Source: Thermosipho africanus Ob7 (GTDB lineage: Bacteria; Thermotogota; Thermotogae; Thermotogales; Fervidobacteriaceae). From it: a stretch of 64,000 nt of DNA. The stretch is from assembly GCF_003351105.1 (NCBI RefSeq), contig NZ_NKRG01000003.1, positions 157,586 through 221,585 of the forward strand, in the 5' to 3' direction. A model generated the notes under the pieces. That model did no database searches and had not been told where the DNA came from. It saw only the letters and a list, made by a program, of their open reading frames with translations. Positions 44,247 through 51,852 of this stretch are shown here, piece by piece. Both the position numbers and the translations under genes were made by a program. Each line of letters opens with the position of its first letter. Within the stretch, counting starts at the first letter, position 1.

Positions 44247-45193
44247 TATCCTCCTTCTGTAATGTTTTTTATATCAACATTATAACCTTCTCTGTAAATC
44301 AATTGTGTTCCGCAATCTGGGCAAAAAGTACTTTCATATCTTGGCTCAAAGACATTACCAATATAAACAAAATTTAAATACTCTTTTGCAATACTATATA
44401 ATTTTTCCAAGGTTTCAATAGGTGTCGGCGGTATTTCATATTTATACGCCGGAAAATACCTTGAAAGATGTAAAGGTATATCTTTATCAATTTTTGCTAA
44501 ATCTTTAAATTCTTGAATTAGTTCTTTTTCGTCATCATTTTTCGTAGGTATAACAAGTGTGGTAACCTCAACATGAACTCCACGATTCTTTGCAGTTTCT
44601 ATAACCTTTAAAACGTGACTATAACTTCCTCCCATTTCCTTATAAAACTCTTCATTACTCCCTTTTAAATCAATATTCATAGCATCAATACTCTGAAGTA
44701 AAACATTTAGTGGTTCAAATTCAATATACCCATTTGTAACAAGAACATTGTATAATCCTTCTTTATGTGCTATTCTAGACGTATCAAGAACAAATTCATA
44801 GCTTACTATAGGTTCATTGTAAGTATATGCAATTCCATTTGAGTTTCTTGTTTTTGCTATTTCCACAATTTGCGAAGGTGTAACAGTTTTAACAGCAGGC
44901 TTTACTTGAGAGATTTCCCAATTTTGACAAAAACCACATGAGAAATTACAACCCCATGAACCTATAGATAAAATTTTACTCCCTGGTCTAAAATGAAATA
45001 AAGGCTTTTTTTCTATTGGATCCATTGCAATTGATGAAATCTCGCCATAATTTATTGTATAGAGTATTCCATTTTCATTTTTTCTTGTTTTGCAAAATCC
45101 AATTTGTCCATCAGATAAAAAACAATGTCTAGGGCAAAGTCTACAAACAATCCCTTTATCCCCTTCATCAAAAAAAGTTGCCATTTTCTTCAT
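44210..45193 (-). CDS. amrS: AmmeMemoRadiSam-system radical SAM enzyme AmrS
   Basis: The 327-residue protein is a radical SAM enzyme of the AmrS type, formerly labelled as pyruvate formate-lyase activating-like. The N-terminal CRLCPRHCFLSDGQIGFCKTR, the cluster motif CNFSCGFCQNW and IAYTYNEPIVSYE are diagnostic. A C-terminal zinc ribbon is formed by CPDCG and CKVCGRK. The usual partners (Memo-like and AMMECR1 proteins) are not in this window. It overlaps apbE by about 30 bases and heads a five-gene operon. Its reaction is not established. Confidence 0.92.
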   Translation of the reverse strand: MKKMATFFDEGDKGIVCRLCPRHCFLSDGQIGFCKTRKNENGILYTINYGEISSIAMDPIEKKPLFHFRPGSKILSIGSWGCNFSCGFCQNWEISQVKPAVKTVTPSQIVEIAKTRNSNGIAYTYNEPIVSYEFVLDTSRIAHKEGLYNVLVTNGYIEFEPLNVLLQSIDAMNIDLKGSNEEFYKEMGGSYSHVLKVIETAKNRGVHVEVTTLVIPTKNDDEKELIQEFKDLAKIDKDIPLHLSRYFPAYKYEIPPTPIETLEKLYSIAKEYLNFVYIGNVFEPRYESTFCPDCGTQLIYREGYNVDIKNITEGGYCKVCGRKVVVT

Positions 45194-45230
45194 ATTAACA
45201 CCACCCTGAGATAATTATAACATATCTTCA

Positions 45231-45259
45231 AAAAAAATAGGCCGATTTTGGCCTATTTT
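45231..45259 (-). terminator. Terminator overlapping the GNAT stop codon
   Basis: On the minus strand AAAATAGGCC, loop AAAATC, GGCCTATTTTTTT. The first arm contains the TAG stop (45253-45255) of the acetyltransferase gene, so the dnaN operon ends at its last codon. Confidence 0.85.
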
Positions 45260-45747
45260 AAATCTTCTATTGCTCTCCAATAATCTTCATAAAGCATTGA
45301 AAATCTCAACACATCCCAATACTTTCCTTTGAAAAACTTTGCCTGACGTTCCATCCCTTCCTGTAAAAATCCACATTTCTTTAATACAGAAATAGTATCT
45401 TTTTTATATTCGACCACCTTTGAATAAACTCTATTTAAATTCAAAACTTCAAAAGCATATTTTAACATCAACCTTACAACTTTAACTTCAACATCATTTT
45501 CAATAGCTTCATCCCAAAAAATCCTTATACAAGCACTTCTATTAACCCAATCTATGTTGTAAAATTGTGCAATTCCAGCACTATCCCCTTTAAATTCAAT
45601 TTGAAAGGTTAGTGTGTTAACTTCATCTTTAAACAAATCAAAATTTACCTCTTCAGCAGAAAAATCTTTAAATTTCATATCTAAAAAATTTTTTAATTCC
45701 TCGTCAGAAATTCTTGTTAACTTTAAAGTCTTTTCATTACTTTCCAT
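45253..45747 (-). CDS. GNAT family N-acetyltransferase
   Basis: The 164-residue protein has the GNAT fold of the RimJ/RimL or SpeG-like group: AGIAQFYNIDWVNRSACIRIFWDE, VVRLMLKYAFEVLNLNRVYSKVVEYKKDTISVLKKCGF. The acceptor is unknown. It overlaps the ABC ATPase gene by 11 bases and ends directly in a terminator. Confidence 0.9.
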   Translation of the reverse strand: MESNEKTLKLTRISDEELKNFLDMKFKDFSAEEVNFDLFKDEVNTLTFQIEFKGDSAGIAQFYNIDWVNRSACIRIFWDEAIENDVEVKVVRLMLKYAFEVLNLNRVYSKVVEYKKDTISVLKKCGFLQEGMERQAKFFKGKYWDVLRFSMLYEDYWRAIEDLK

Positions 45748-46504
45748 TCTCTAATCCTCCCAAATATTCTCTAATCCCAACACTTCTGATATGAACTATA
45801 TCTTCAAAATTTTTTAAATCTTCTATTCTCACAAGTTTTGTTTCTTTATCCTTTGCAAGGGTAACATAAACAAATCTTTCATACTTCATCCAAAAATCTT
45901 CAACTGATCCAAAGAATACCTTTACACCTTTGTTTAATATTAACACTTTATCACAAATTTTTTCGATCTCCTCATCATCATGGGTCACATACAATATTGT
46001 TTTTTTATTCATCTTTAATTCTTTTATCCTATTTAAAATCAGTTTTTTTGATTCTGCGTCAAGACCACTAGTTGGTTCATCAAGAAGAACTATATCAGGA
46101 TCAATCAAGAGTGCTATCGCCATCGATAACCTTTGCTGCAAGCCCTTTGACAGCTCCATGGGTCTTTTCTTTAAATGTGATGATAGCTGAAAATATTCTA
46201 TTTCTTCATCTATCTTTTCCTTGCTAACATTACGTATACTTGCAAAGTAGCCAATATTTTCCTCAAGTGTTAATTCAGGGATAAGAACTGGTTTTTCAGG
46301 AATATAAGATATCAAATTAGAATTGAGTTTTATTTTACCACGTGTTGGCCTTATTATTCCAGCAACCATTTTCAAAATCGTACTTTTCCCACAACCGTTC
46401 CTACCAATAATCCCAATAACCTCTCCATCCAAAGCTGAAAAGTTAATATCTTTGACAACCCAATCTTTTTTGTATCTTTTACTTACACTAAAAAGCTCTA
46501 TCAT
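45737..46504 (-). CDS. ABC transporter ATP-binding protein (orphan)
   Basis: The 255-residue ATPase has Walker A GRNGCGKST, signature LSKGLQQRLSMAIALL, Walker B IVLLDEPTSGLD and switch His in VTHDDEE. The C-terminal region after about residue 200 is small. No permease gene is adjacent, so the partner must be elsewhere. It is of the CcmA/drug-export type rather than an importer. It starts 4 bases before the end of the prepilin gene. Confidence 0.93.
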   Translation of the reverse strand: MIELFSVSKRYKKDWVVKDINFSALDGEVIGIIGRNGCGKSTILKMVAGIIRPTRGKIKLNSNLISYIPEKPVLIPELTLEENIGYFASIRNVSKEKIDEEIEYFQLSSHLKKRPMELSKGLQQRLSMAIALLIDPDIVLLDEPTSGLDAESKKLILNRIKELKMNKKTILYVTHDDEEIEKICDKVLILNKGVKVFFGSVEDFWMKYERFVYVTLAKDKETKLVRIEDLKNFEDIVHIRSVGIREYLGGLENGK

Positions 46505-46917
46505 TGCAAATTAACCTCCACGTACAATTCGCCGTCATCGTTTTGTTTTACTGCAGGATATGCACTTTTTACAAGTATCGGATCAATATCATTATTAGTA
46601 TACTTTATCAGATATTTTTTATCTTTATCATCATAAACTACCTGATATCCTTTTGTAGATAAATCAACATTAATAAATCCTTTATTGTAAAGTTCAAAAA
46701 GTATATTTTTTCCTGACAATGCTGTAGGATTAAACTCGTCAGGATATAAAAGTAAAGCCTGTTCAAGAGCACTATCAACATTCCTTAAATTCATTGCAAC
46801 TTGAGTTGCCTTGGCTTTGGCCACAGATCTTAAAGCAACTGGAGTTGCAACAGATAGTAATGCAGAAATAACAGCTAAAACAATCAAAAGTTCTATTAAA
46901 GTAAAGCCTTTTTTCAC
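46501..46917 (-). CDS. Type IV prepilin-like protein
   Basis: The 138-residue protein has a class III signal: KKG followed by FTLIELLIVLAVISALLSVATP, with prepilin peptidase cleavage expected after the glycine and methylation of the Phe. The conserved Glu5 of the mature protein is present. The small C-terminal domain ends in beta strands. It may be a pilin, a type II secretion pseudopilin or a competence pilin. It lies 15 bases after dnaN. Confidence 0.92.
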   Translation of the reverse strand: MKKGFTLIELLIVLAVISALLSVATPVALRSVAKAKATQVAMNLRNVDSALEQALLLYPDEFNPTALSGKNILFELYNKGFINVDLSTKGYQVVYDDKDKKYLIKYTNNDIDPILVKSAYPAVKQNDDGELYVEVNLQ

Positions 46918-46931
46918 TTTTTAACTCCTCC

Positions 46932-48035
46932 TTATGCCCTAACAGGCAAAACTATATATAGATATTCCCCAACATTTTTAGAATTTATCTGCATTGGACT
47001 AAGTTCATCAACAAAGTTAAAAACAACTTCTTCTTCCTCAATCTTTTTAACCGCTTCATTTAAAAACCTTGGATTGAAATTAATTGTAATGTCCTCTCCT
47101 TCTTTTTCAATAGGAATTTCTTCTATTACTTCTCCATATTCGGGGCTTTGACTACTGAGTTCCAATGTATCATCCAAAACTTTTAACTGAACTTTGTCTG
47201 TTCCCCTCTTTGCAATGATCATTGTTCTTTTTAAACTCTCCAAAAATTGATCTTTATTAAAAACTATCCTAGATTTAAATGCTTTTGGAAGCACGCGCTT
47301 ATAATCAGGGAATACTTCCTCTACAACCCTCATTATAACTGTTACATCTCCGGCATTAACAGCAAGTTTTTTGTGATCAAAATTTATGGTCAAAACTGGT
47401 TCATCTGTTTCCTTAATTAGGTTTTCTAATTCTTTCATACTCTTTAATGACAAAATAAAATCAATATCTGAATTAACTGTAATTTTCTGCTCAACAAGAG
47501 CAAGTCTATAACCATCACTTGCAACAAGTCGCAAATAATTATCTTTTAATTCCCAGTACACCCCATTAAGCGCCCTCATAGCACTTTCAGTAGATGCACA
47601 AAAGATTACTCGATCAATCATTTCTTGCAAAATAGAAGTTTCAATCTCAAATTTTATACCGGTGTTTTCTAATTCAATACTTGGAAATTTTTCTGGTTCA
47701 GAATAAGTTGCTATATTAAAAGAGCTCTTTCCACTTTTAATATTTAATTTACCATTGTCATAATTCAAGATAATTTGATCATTATCAACATTTTTTACAA
47801 TTTCTTCCAAAAGTTTTGCATCAACCGCAAATTGTCCTGAACCTTCCACTTCAGGTACATTAAGTTTTGAAACAACAAATGTCTGCATATCAGTAGAATA
47901 AATATTTAAAGAATTATCTTCAACTTTAAACAACAAACATTGTAAAATAGGATCCACTGTCTTTGAACCCACTGCTTGGGCGGCAACAGAAATCTTTTTT
48001 TCAAGTTCGGACCTCTGTATAGCAAGTTTTAACAT
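46932..48035 (-). CDS. dnaN: DNA polymerase III beta subunit (sliding clamp)
   Basis: The 367-residue clamp consists of three homologous domains. ASDGYRLALVEQKI, a typical clamp marker, and the C-terminal YLYIVLPVRA are visible, as is PEKFPSIELE. The ATG at 48035 follows GAGGAGGGATTTG; the longer frame adds five residues upstream of the ribosome site. It is the first gene of a minus-strand operon with a prepilin, an ABC ATPase and a GNAT enzyme. Its promoter is part of a palindrome shared with the divergent operon. Confidence 0.96.
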   Translation of the reverse strand: MLKLAIQRSELEKKISVAAQAVGSKTVDPILQCLLFKVEDNSLNIYSTDMQTFVVSKLNVPEVEGSGQFAVDAKLLEEIVKNVDNDQIILNYDNGKLNIKSGKSSFNIATYSEPEKFPSIELENTGIKFEIETSILQEMIDRVIFCASTESAMRALNGVYWELKDNYLRLVASDGYRLALVEQKITVNSDIDFILSLKSMKELENLIKETDEPVLTINFDHKKLAVNAGDVTVIMRVVEEVFPDYKRVLPKAFKSRIVFNKDQFLESLKRTMIIAKRGTDKVQLKVLDDTLELSSQSPEYGEVIEEIPIEKEGEDITINFNPRFLNEAVKKIEEEEVVFNFVDELSPMQINSKNVGEYLYIVLPVRA

Positions 48036-48068
48036 CAAATCCCTCCTCACAATTTTCTTTCTTAAATT

Positions 48069-48093
48069 ATTTTAACACAAATTATGTTAAAAT
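48069..48093. promoter_or_regulatory. Palindromic divergent promoter region, dnaN / folE2 operon
   Basis: ATTTTAACA (48069-48077) and TGTTAAAAT (48085-48093) form an inverted repeat around CAAATTA. Each arm is an extended -10 (TGTTAAAAT), pointing outward. The minus-strand one lies 34 bases before dnaN. A second plus-strand -10, TATAAT at 48134-48139, is nearer to the downstream gene. Confidence 0.55.
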
Positions 48094-48172
48094 AAAAAAG
48101 GAAAGTTAACTAATAAAAATCGCCAAGATGTTATATAATTGTGTTGAAATAAACAAAAATAGAGGTGAGATT

Positions 48173-48382
48173 ATGCAAAGATTTTACCTAATTCTTGCAA
48201 CCATTTTTGCCTTTTTGTTTTTGCTGACATTTTTTCATTTAAAAAGTTTAGATAATAGACTTGAATATTTACAAAAATTAAATAAAGCATATGAAATGTA
48301 CGTAAATAAAGATCTTAGGTTTAAAGAATATATAGAAAACAACAATTTAGATGAATTAAAATATCTATTAGAAAGGAAGTAG
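48173..48382 (+). CDS. Small membrane-anchored hypothetical protein
   Basis: The 69-residue protein has one N-terminal membrane segment (about residues 4-22, FYLILATIFAFLFLLTFF) and a charged helical tail (DNRLEYLQKLNKAYEM). The ATG at 48173 follows AGAGGTGAG. It is the first gene before folE2, 2 bases apart. No family was recognised; the topology resembles small septal or regulatory membrane peptides, but that is only a resemblance. Confidence 0.72.
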   Translation: MQRFYLILATIFAFLFLLTFFHLKSLDNRLEYLQKLNKAYEMYVNKDLRFKEYIENNNLDELKYLLERK

Positions 48383-48384
48383 TT

Positions 48385-49164
48385 ATGAGAGACGTTCAAA
48401 GCGAAAGAGATGAAAGAAATGTACCATTAAAACACGTAGGTATTAAAAACTTAAAATATCCCGTTGTCGTTTTAGACAAAAAAAATAAAAATCAACATAC
48501 TATAGCTGAAATAAATATGTATGTTGACCTTCCAAAAGATTTTCGTGGCACACACATGAGCAGATTCTTAGAAGTATTAAACAAATTTCACCTTAAAATC
48601 GATCCAAAAAACATAAAGGCAATTTTAGATGATCTAAAAAAGACACTTAAAGCCCAAAGCGCTTCTATAGAAATAATGTTTCCTTACTTTCTACAAAAAA
48701 AGGCCCCGGTAACAAAAATTGAAAGCTACATGGAATACAAATGTGGATTTAAGGCATATGATACAAACGAGGAATGTGAATTCTACATCGTTGTAGAAGT
48801 CCCCATTCAAACACTTTGCCCATGCTCAAAAGAAATAAGTAAATATAATGCCCACAATCAGAGGGCTCTTGCAAGAATTGAAGTTGAAACAAGTGAACTT
48901 ATTTGGTTTGAAGACTTGATAGAATTAGCAGAAAGTTCTGCAAGTGTGCCGCTATTTACCCTTCTCAAGAGACCTGACGAAAAATATGTTACTGAAAAAG
49001 CATATGAAAATCCAAAATTTGTAGAAGATGTCGCAAGGGATATCGCGCTCTCATTAAAAGAAAATAAGAAAATTAGATGGTTTAAAGTCGAAGTTGAAAG
49101 TTTTGAATCTATTCATAATCACAATGCTTATGCTTGTGTGGATTCAGATACAATGGAGGTGTAA
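48385..49164 (+). CDS. folE2: GTP cyclohydrolase IB (FolE2/MptA type)
   Basis: FolE2 converts GTP to dihydroneopterin triphosphate for folate or related pterin cofactors. The 259-residue protein shows VQSERDERNVPLKHVGIK at the N-terminus, FRGTHMSRF, the metal Cys region VPIQTLCPCSKEISKYNAHNQR and the closing ESIHNHNAYA. It starts 2 bases after the small membrane gene; its stop lies 2 bases before the L7Ae-like start. Confidence 0.95.
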   Translation: MRDVQSERDERNVPLKHVGIKNLKYPVVVLDKKNKNQHTIAEINMYVDLPKDFRGTHMSRFLEVLNKFHLKIDPKNIKAILDDLKKTLKAQSASIEIMFPYFLQKKAPVTKIESYMEYKCGFKAYDTNEECEFYIVVEVPIQTLCPCSKEISKYNAHNQRALARIEVETSELIWFEDLIELAESSASVPLFTLLKRPDEKYVTEKAYENPKFVEDVARDIALSLKENKKIRWFKVEVESFESIHNHNAYACVDSDTMEV

Positions 49165-49166
49165 GA

Positions 49167-49484
49167 ATGAACGAACAAAAAATACTCACGCTCCTTGGAT
49201 TTGCATCAAAAGCAAAAAAATTAGTATATGGGAAAGATAATATAAGGGATTATATAAAAAACCCAAAACTAAAAAATAAGCTAATAATCATAGCAAAAGA
49301 CACAGGAGAAAGAGTAAAAAAAGATATTAAAATAAGATGCGATATTTCAAATGTTCCTTTAATTGAATTTTCCGATAAAAAAACTATATCAAAAGCAACA
49401 GGTATGGAAAATGTTGCGGTAATTGGAATAATCGATGAAAATATGGTCAAAAGCATTTTAGAGTTTTATTCCAAGGGGGGATAA
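49167..49484 (+). CDS. L7Ae/L30e family RNA-binding protein (YlxQ-like)
   Basis: The 105-residue protein has the L7Ae fold: LLGFASKAKKLVYGKDNI, KNKLIIIAKDTGERVKKDI and the nucleic-acid loop VAVIGIIDENM. Such proteins bind kink-turns in RNA, often in ribosome-associated contexts (YlxQ). Here it is next to folE2 rather than nusA-infB. The ATG at 49167 follows GGAGGTGTAAGA. Confidence 0.88.
   Translation: MNEQKILTLLGFASKAKKLVYGKDNIRDYIKNPKLKNKLIIIAKDTGERVKKDIKIRCDISNVPLIEFSDKKTISKATGMENVAVIGIIDENMVKSILEFYSKGG
49471..49483 (+). promoter_or_regulatory. G-run ribosome site of the GNAT gene, second sRNA match
   Basis: CCAAGGGGGGATA precedes the ATG at 49486 and is the exact reverse complement of 58860-58872, the other half of the C-rich tail of the candidate small RNA. 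It overlaps the end of the L7Ae gene. Confidence 0.45.
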
Positions 49485-49485
49485 G

Positions 49486-50334
49486 ATGAATCTCAAAATA
49501 CTTACGTTAAATGAGTATTCTTTAATCGATTTTGTAAACTTAGTTAACAAAGTTTTCGAAGACTATACTGTACCAGTAAATTGGAACGTAATAAATTTTC
49601 AGCTTGACGCAAGGGAAAATTCTATTTCACTTGAAGATAGTTTTATTTTTTTCAAAGGTGAAAAACCCGTAGGATTTATTGTAAACAGTATTAGAAGAGA
49701 CCGTGCAAGAATAGATGCAATGGGAGTTGTAAAAGAAGAAAGAGGTACAGGTACAGCCTCATTTATCTTGGAGCACGCAACAAATTATCTAAAATGGAAA
49801 GGTATCAAAAAAATCCTACTGGAAGTTATAACTAAAGACAAAAGAGCGTATAGATTTTATGAAAAGCATGGATTTAGAGAAAAAAGAAAATTACATTTGC
49901 TTGTAAACAAAGATTTAAAAACTGAAAGTATTGAATATAGAGCAATAAAAGTTGAACCAAGGTACGTCTATACTTTATCACTAAATCTTGAAATCTCCGG
50001 CAGAACCACTAATTGGCAAAGAGAACCAATTACTTTATTATTAGCCGATGGAAGATACAATTATGTAAAGCTAGTTCACAACGGAAAAGAAGGATATTTG
50101 GTATGGGGTAAAAACGAGGATAATAGCACATACATAGTAGATTTGGGAACTAAACATAATGATGAATGGGAAATTTTTGCAAAAATTGCTGTTGACAACC
50201 TTGTAAGAGAAACAAATTGTAAAATAATTTCTGCAACTTCCGTTCCGGAAAATGACCCCCTTTATTCTGCACTAAAAAATACCGGTTTTACAAGCTTAAT
50301 TGAGCAATCAGAAATGTATAAAAACATACATTAA
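49486..50334 (+). CDS. GNAT acetyltransferase with C-terminal extra domain
   Basis: The 282-residue protein has an N-terminal GNAT domain (residues about 1-150): GVVKEERGTGTASFILEHATNY is the acetyl-CoA loop, and KRAYRFYEKHGFREK is the family C-terminal part. The C-terminal 130 residues (RTTNWQREPITLLLADGRYNY region) may be a second, degenerate GNAT-like half. Substrate is unknown. The start follows an unusual G6 ribosome site. It sits between the L7Ae-like gene and the M32 peptidase, with 13 bases to the latter. Confidence 0.88.
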   Translation: MNLKILTLNEYSLIDFVNLVNKVFEDYTVPVNWNVINFQLDARENSISLEDSFIFFKGEKPVGFIVNSIRRDRARIDAMGVVKEERGTGTASFILEHATNYLKWKGIKKILLEVITKDKRAYRFYEKHGFREKRKLHLLVNKDLKTESIEYRAIKVEPRYVYTLSLNLEISGRTTNWQREPITLLLADGRYNYVKLVHNGKEGYLVWGKNEDNSTYIVDLGTKHNDEWEIFAKIAVDNLVRETNCKIISATSVPENDPLYSALKNTGFTSLIEQSEMYKNIH

Positions 50335-50347
50335 TTGGAGGGATTAT

Positions 50348-51817
50348 ATGCAAGAGTTAAAAAATCATCTTAAAAAACTTTCAAAATTTGAAAGTGCACT
50401 TTCGCTTCTTCATTGGGATATGGAAACCTACATGCCACCAAATGCAGTAGAAAAGAGAGCACAAATAATTGGTGAAATATCAGGCTATGTCTTTGAACAA
50501 TTTATATCAGAAAAAACTCAAGAGCTAATTGAAAAAGCCCAGCCTAATGATGTAGAGTCACAAGCCATATTAAGGTTGGTAAAAAAAGAATACGAAAGAA
50601 TGAAAAAAATTCCAAAAGAGCTTTTTGTAGAACTTCAAATAGAAACTTCAAAGGCTCAACAAGCATGGCAAAATGCAAAAAAAGAAAAAGATTTCAACTT
50701 ATTTAAACCCAACTTAAAAAAAGTTGTAGAACTTGAAAAAAAAGTTATAGAAGTCCTTGGATATGAAGAAAATAAATATGATACACTCCTCGACCAATAT
50801 GAACCTGGCTTAAAAACAAAACAGCTTAATGAAATTATCCCCCCACTTAGAAGTTTCCTTGTTGAATTCCTAGAAAAACTAAGTCAAGGAAAAGAGCCAA
50901 ATACTGAAATTTTAGAGGGCGAATACGATGAAAATTTGCAAAAAAGATTTTCAGAAGAACTTTTAAAAGCTCTAAATTATGATTTTAATTCTGCAAGACT
51001 TGATGTTTCAGCTCACCCATTTACAATTTCAATATCTCACAATGATGTTAGGATCACAACAAGATTTGATAGATTTGATATAAAAAATTCTATATTTAGT
51101 ACAATTCACGAGTGTGGCCATGCGTTATACGAACTTGGAATTCCAGAAGAATATAGAGAACTTCCAATTGGTGATGGTGCTTCAATGGGAATACATGAAA
51201 GTCAATCAAGATTTTGGGAGAATATTGTCGGGCGAAGTTTTGAATTTTGGAAATTTATGTATCCAAAATTTGTAAAATATTTCCCCAGATTTGAGAAAAT
51301 TGATATAAAAGATTTCTGGAGAGCAATAAACAAGGTAGAAAGATCACTAATAAGAACTGAAGCTGATGAGGTAACATACAACCTTCATATTATGATAAGG
51401 TTTGAGATAGAAGAAGCATTAATTAACGACAGAATAAATGTCGATGAACTACCTTTAATTTGGAATGAAAAGATGAAAGAATATTTAGGTATCTCACCTA
51501 AAAATGACAGCGAAGGAGTACTCCAAGACGTTCATTGGGCACACGGCTCATTTGGATATTTCCCATCGTACATGCTGGGAAATCTTTATGCAGCACAAAT
51601 ATTTAAACAAATGAAAAAAGATATTCCAGACTTTTACCAAAAAGTTGAAAATGGAGAATTTAAACCCATTTTAAACTGGCTCAGAAAAAAAATTCATTCG
51701 AAGGGAAAGGTATATCAGCCAATGGAATTAATAAAGATGGTAACTGGCGAAACACTTAATCCACAGTATTTCATAGACTATGTAAGCGAAAAATACAAAG
51801 AAGTTTATATGCTTTAA
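50348..51817 (+). CDS. Thermostable carboxypeptidase, M32 (Taq) family
   Basis: The 489-residue zinc metallopeptidase removes C-terminal residues. The HExxH motif is STIHECGHALYE, with further family blocks LHWDMETYMPP, DGASMGIHESQSRFWEN and GSFGYFPSYMLGNLYAAQ. The ATG at 50348 follows TTGGAGGG; the extra upstream frame belongs to the GNAT gene end. It is the last gene of the folE2 operon and is followed at once by a strong terminator shared with asnS. Confidence 0.95.
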   Translation: MQELKNHLKKLSKFESALSLLHWDMETYMPPNAVEKRAQIIGEISGYVFEQFISEKTQELIEKAQPNDVESQAILRLVKKEYERMKKIPKELFVELQIETSKAQQAWQNAKKEKDFNLFKPNLKKVVELEKKVIEVLGYEENKYDTLLDQYEPGLKTKQLNEIIPPLRSFLVEFLEKLSQGKEPNTEILEGEYDENLQKRFSEELLKALNYDFNSARLDVSAHPFTISISHNDVRITTRFDRFDIKNSIFSTIHECGHALYELGIPEEYRELPIGDGASMGIHESQSRFWENIVGRSFEFWKFMYPKFVKYFPRFEKIDIKDFWRAINKVERSLIRTEADEVTYNLHIMIRFEIEEALINDRINVDELPLIWNEKMKEYLGISPKNDSEGVLQDVHWAHGSFGYFPSYMLGNLYAAQIFKQMKKDIPDFYQKVENGEFKPILNWLRKKIHSKGKVYQPMELIKMVTGETLNPQYFIDYVSEKYKEVYML

Positions 51818-51822
51818 TGGTA

Positions 51823-51852
51823 AAATTAAAGGGGGATTTCCCCCTTTAATTT
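51823..51852. terminator. Bidirectional terminator between M32 peptidase and asnS
   Basis: A 13-bp stem: AAATTAAAGGGGG (51823-51835), loop ATTT, CCCCCTTTAATTT (51840-51852). It overlaps the asnS stop codon (51851-51853). Confidence 0.85.
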
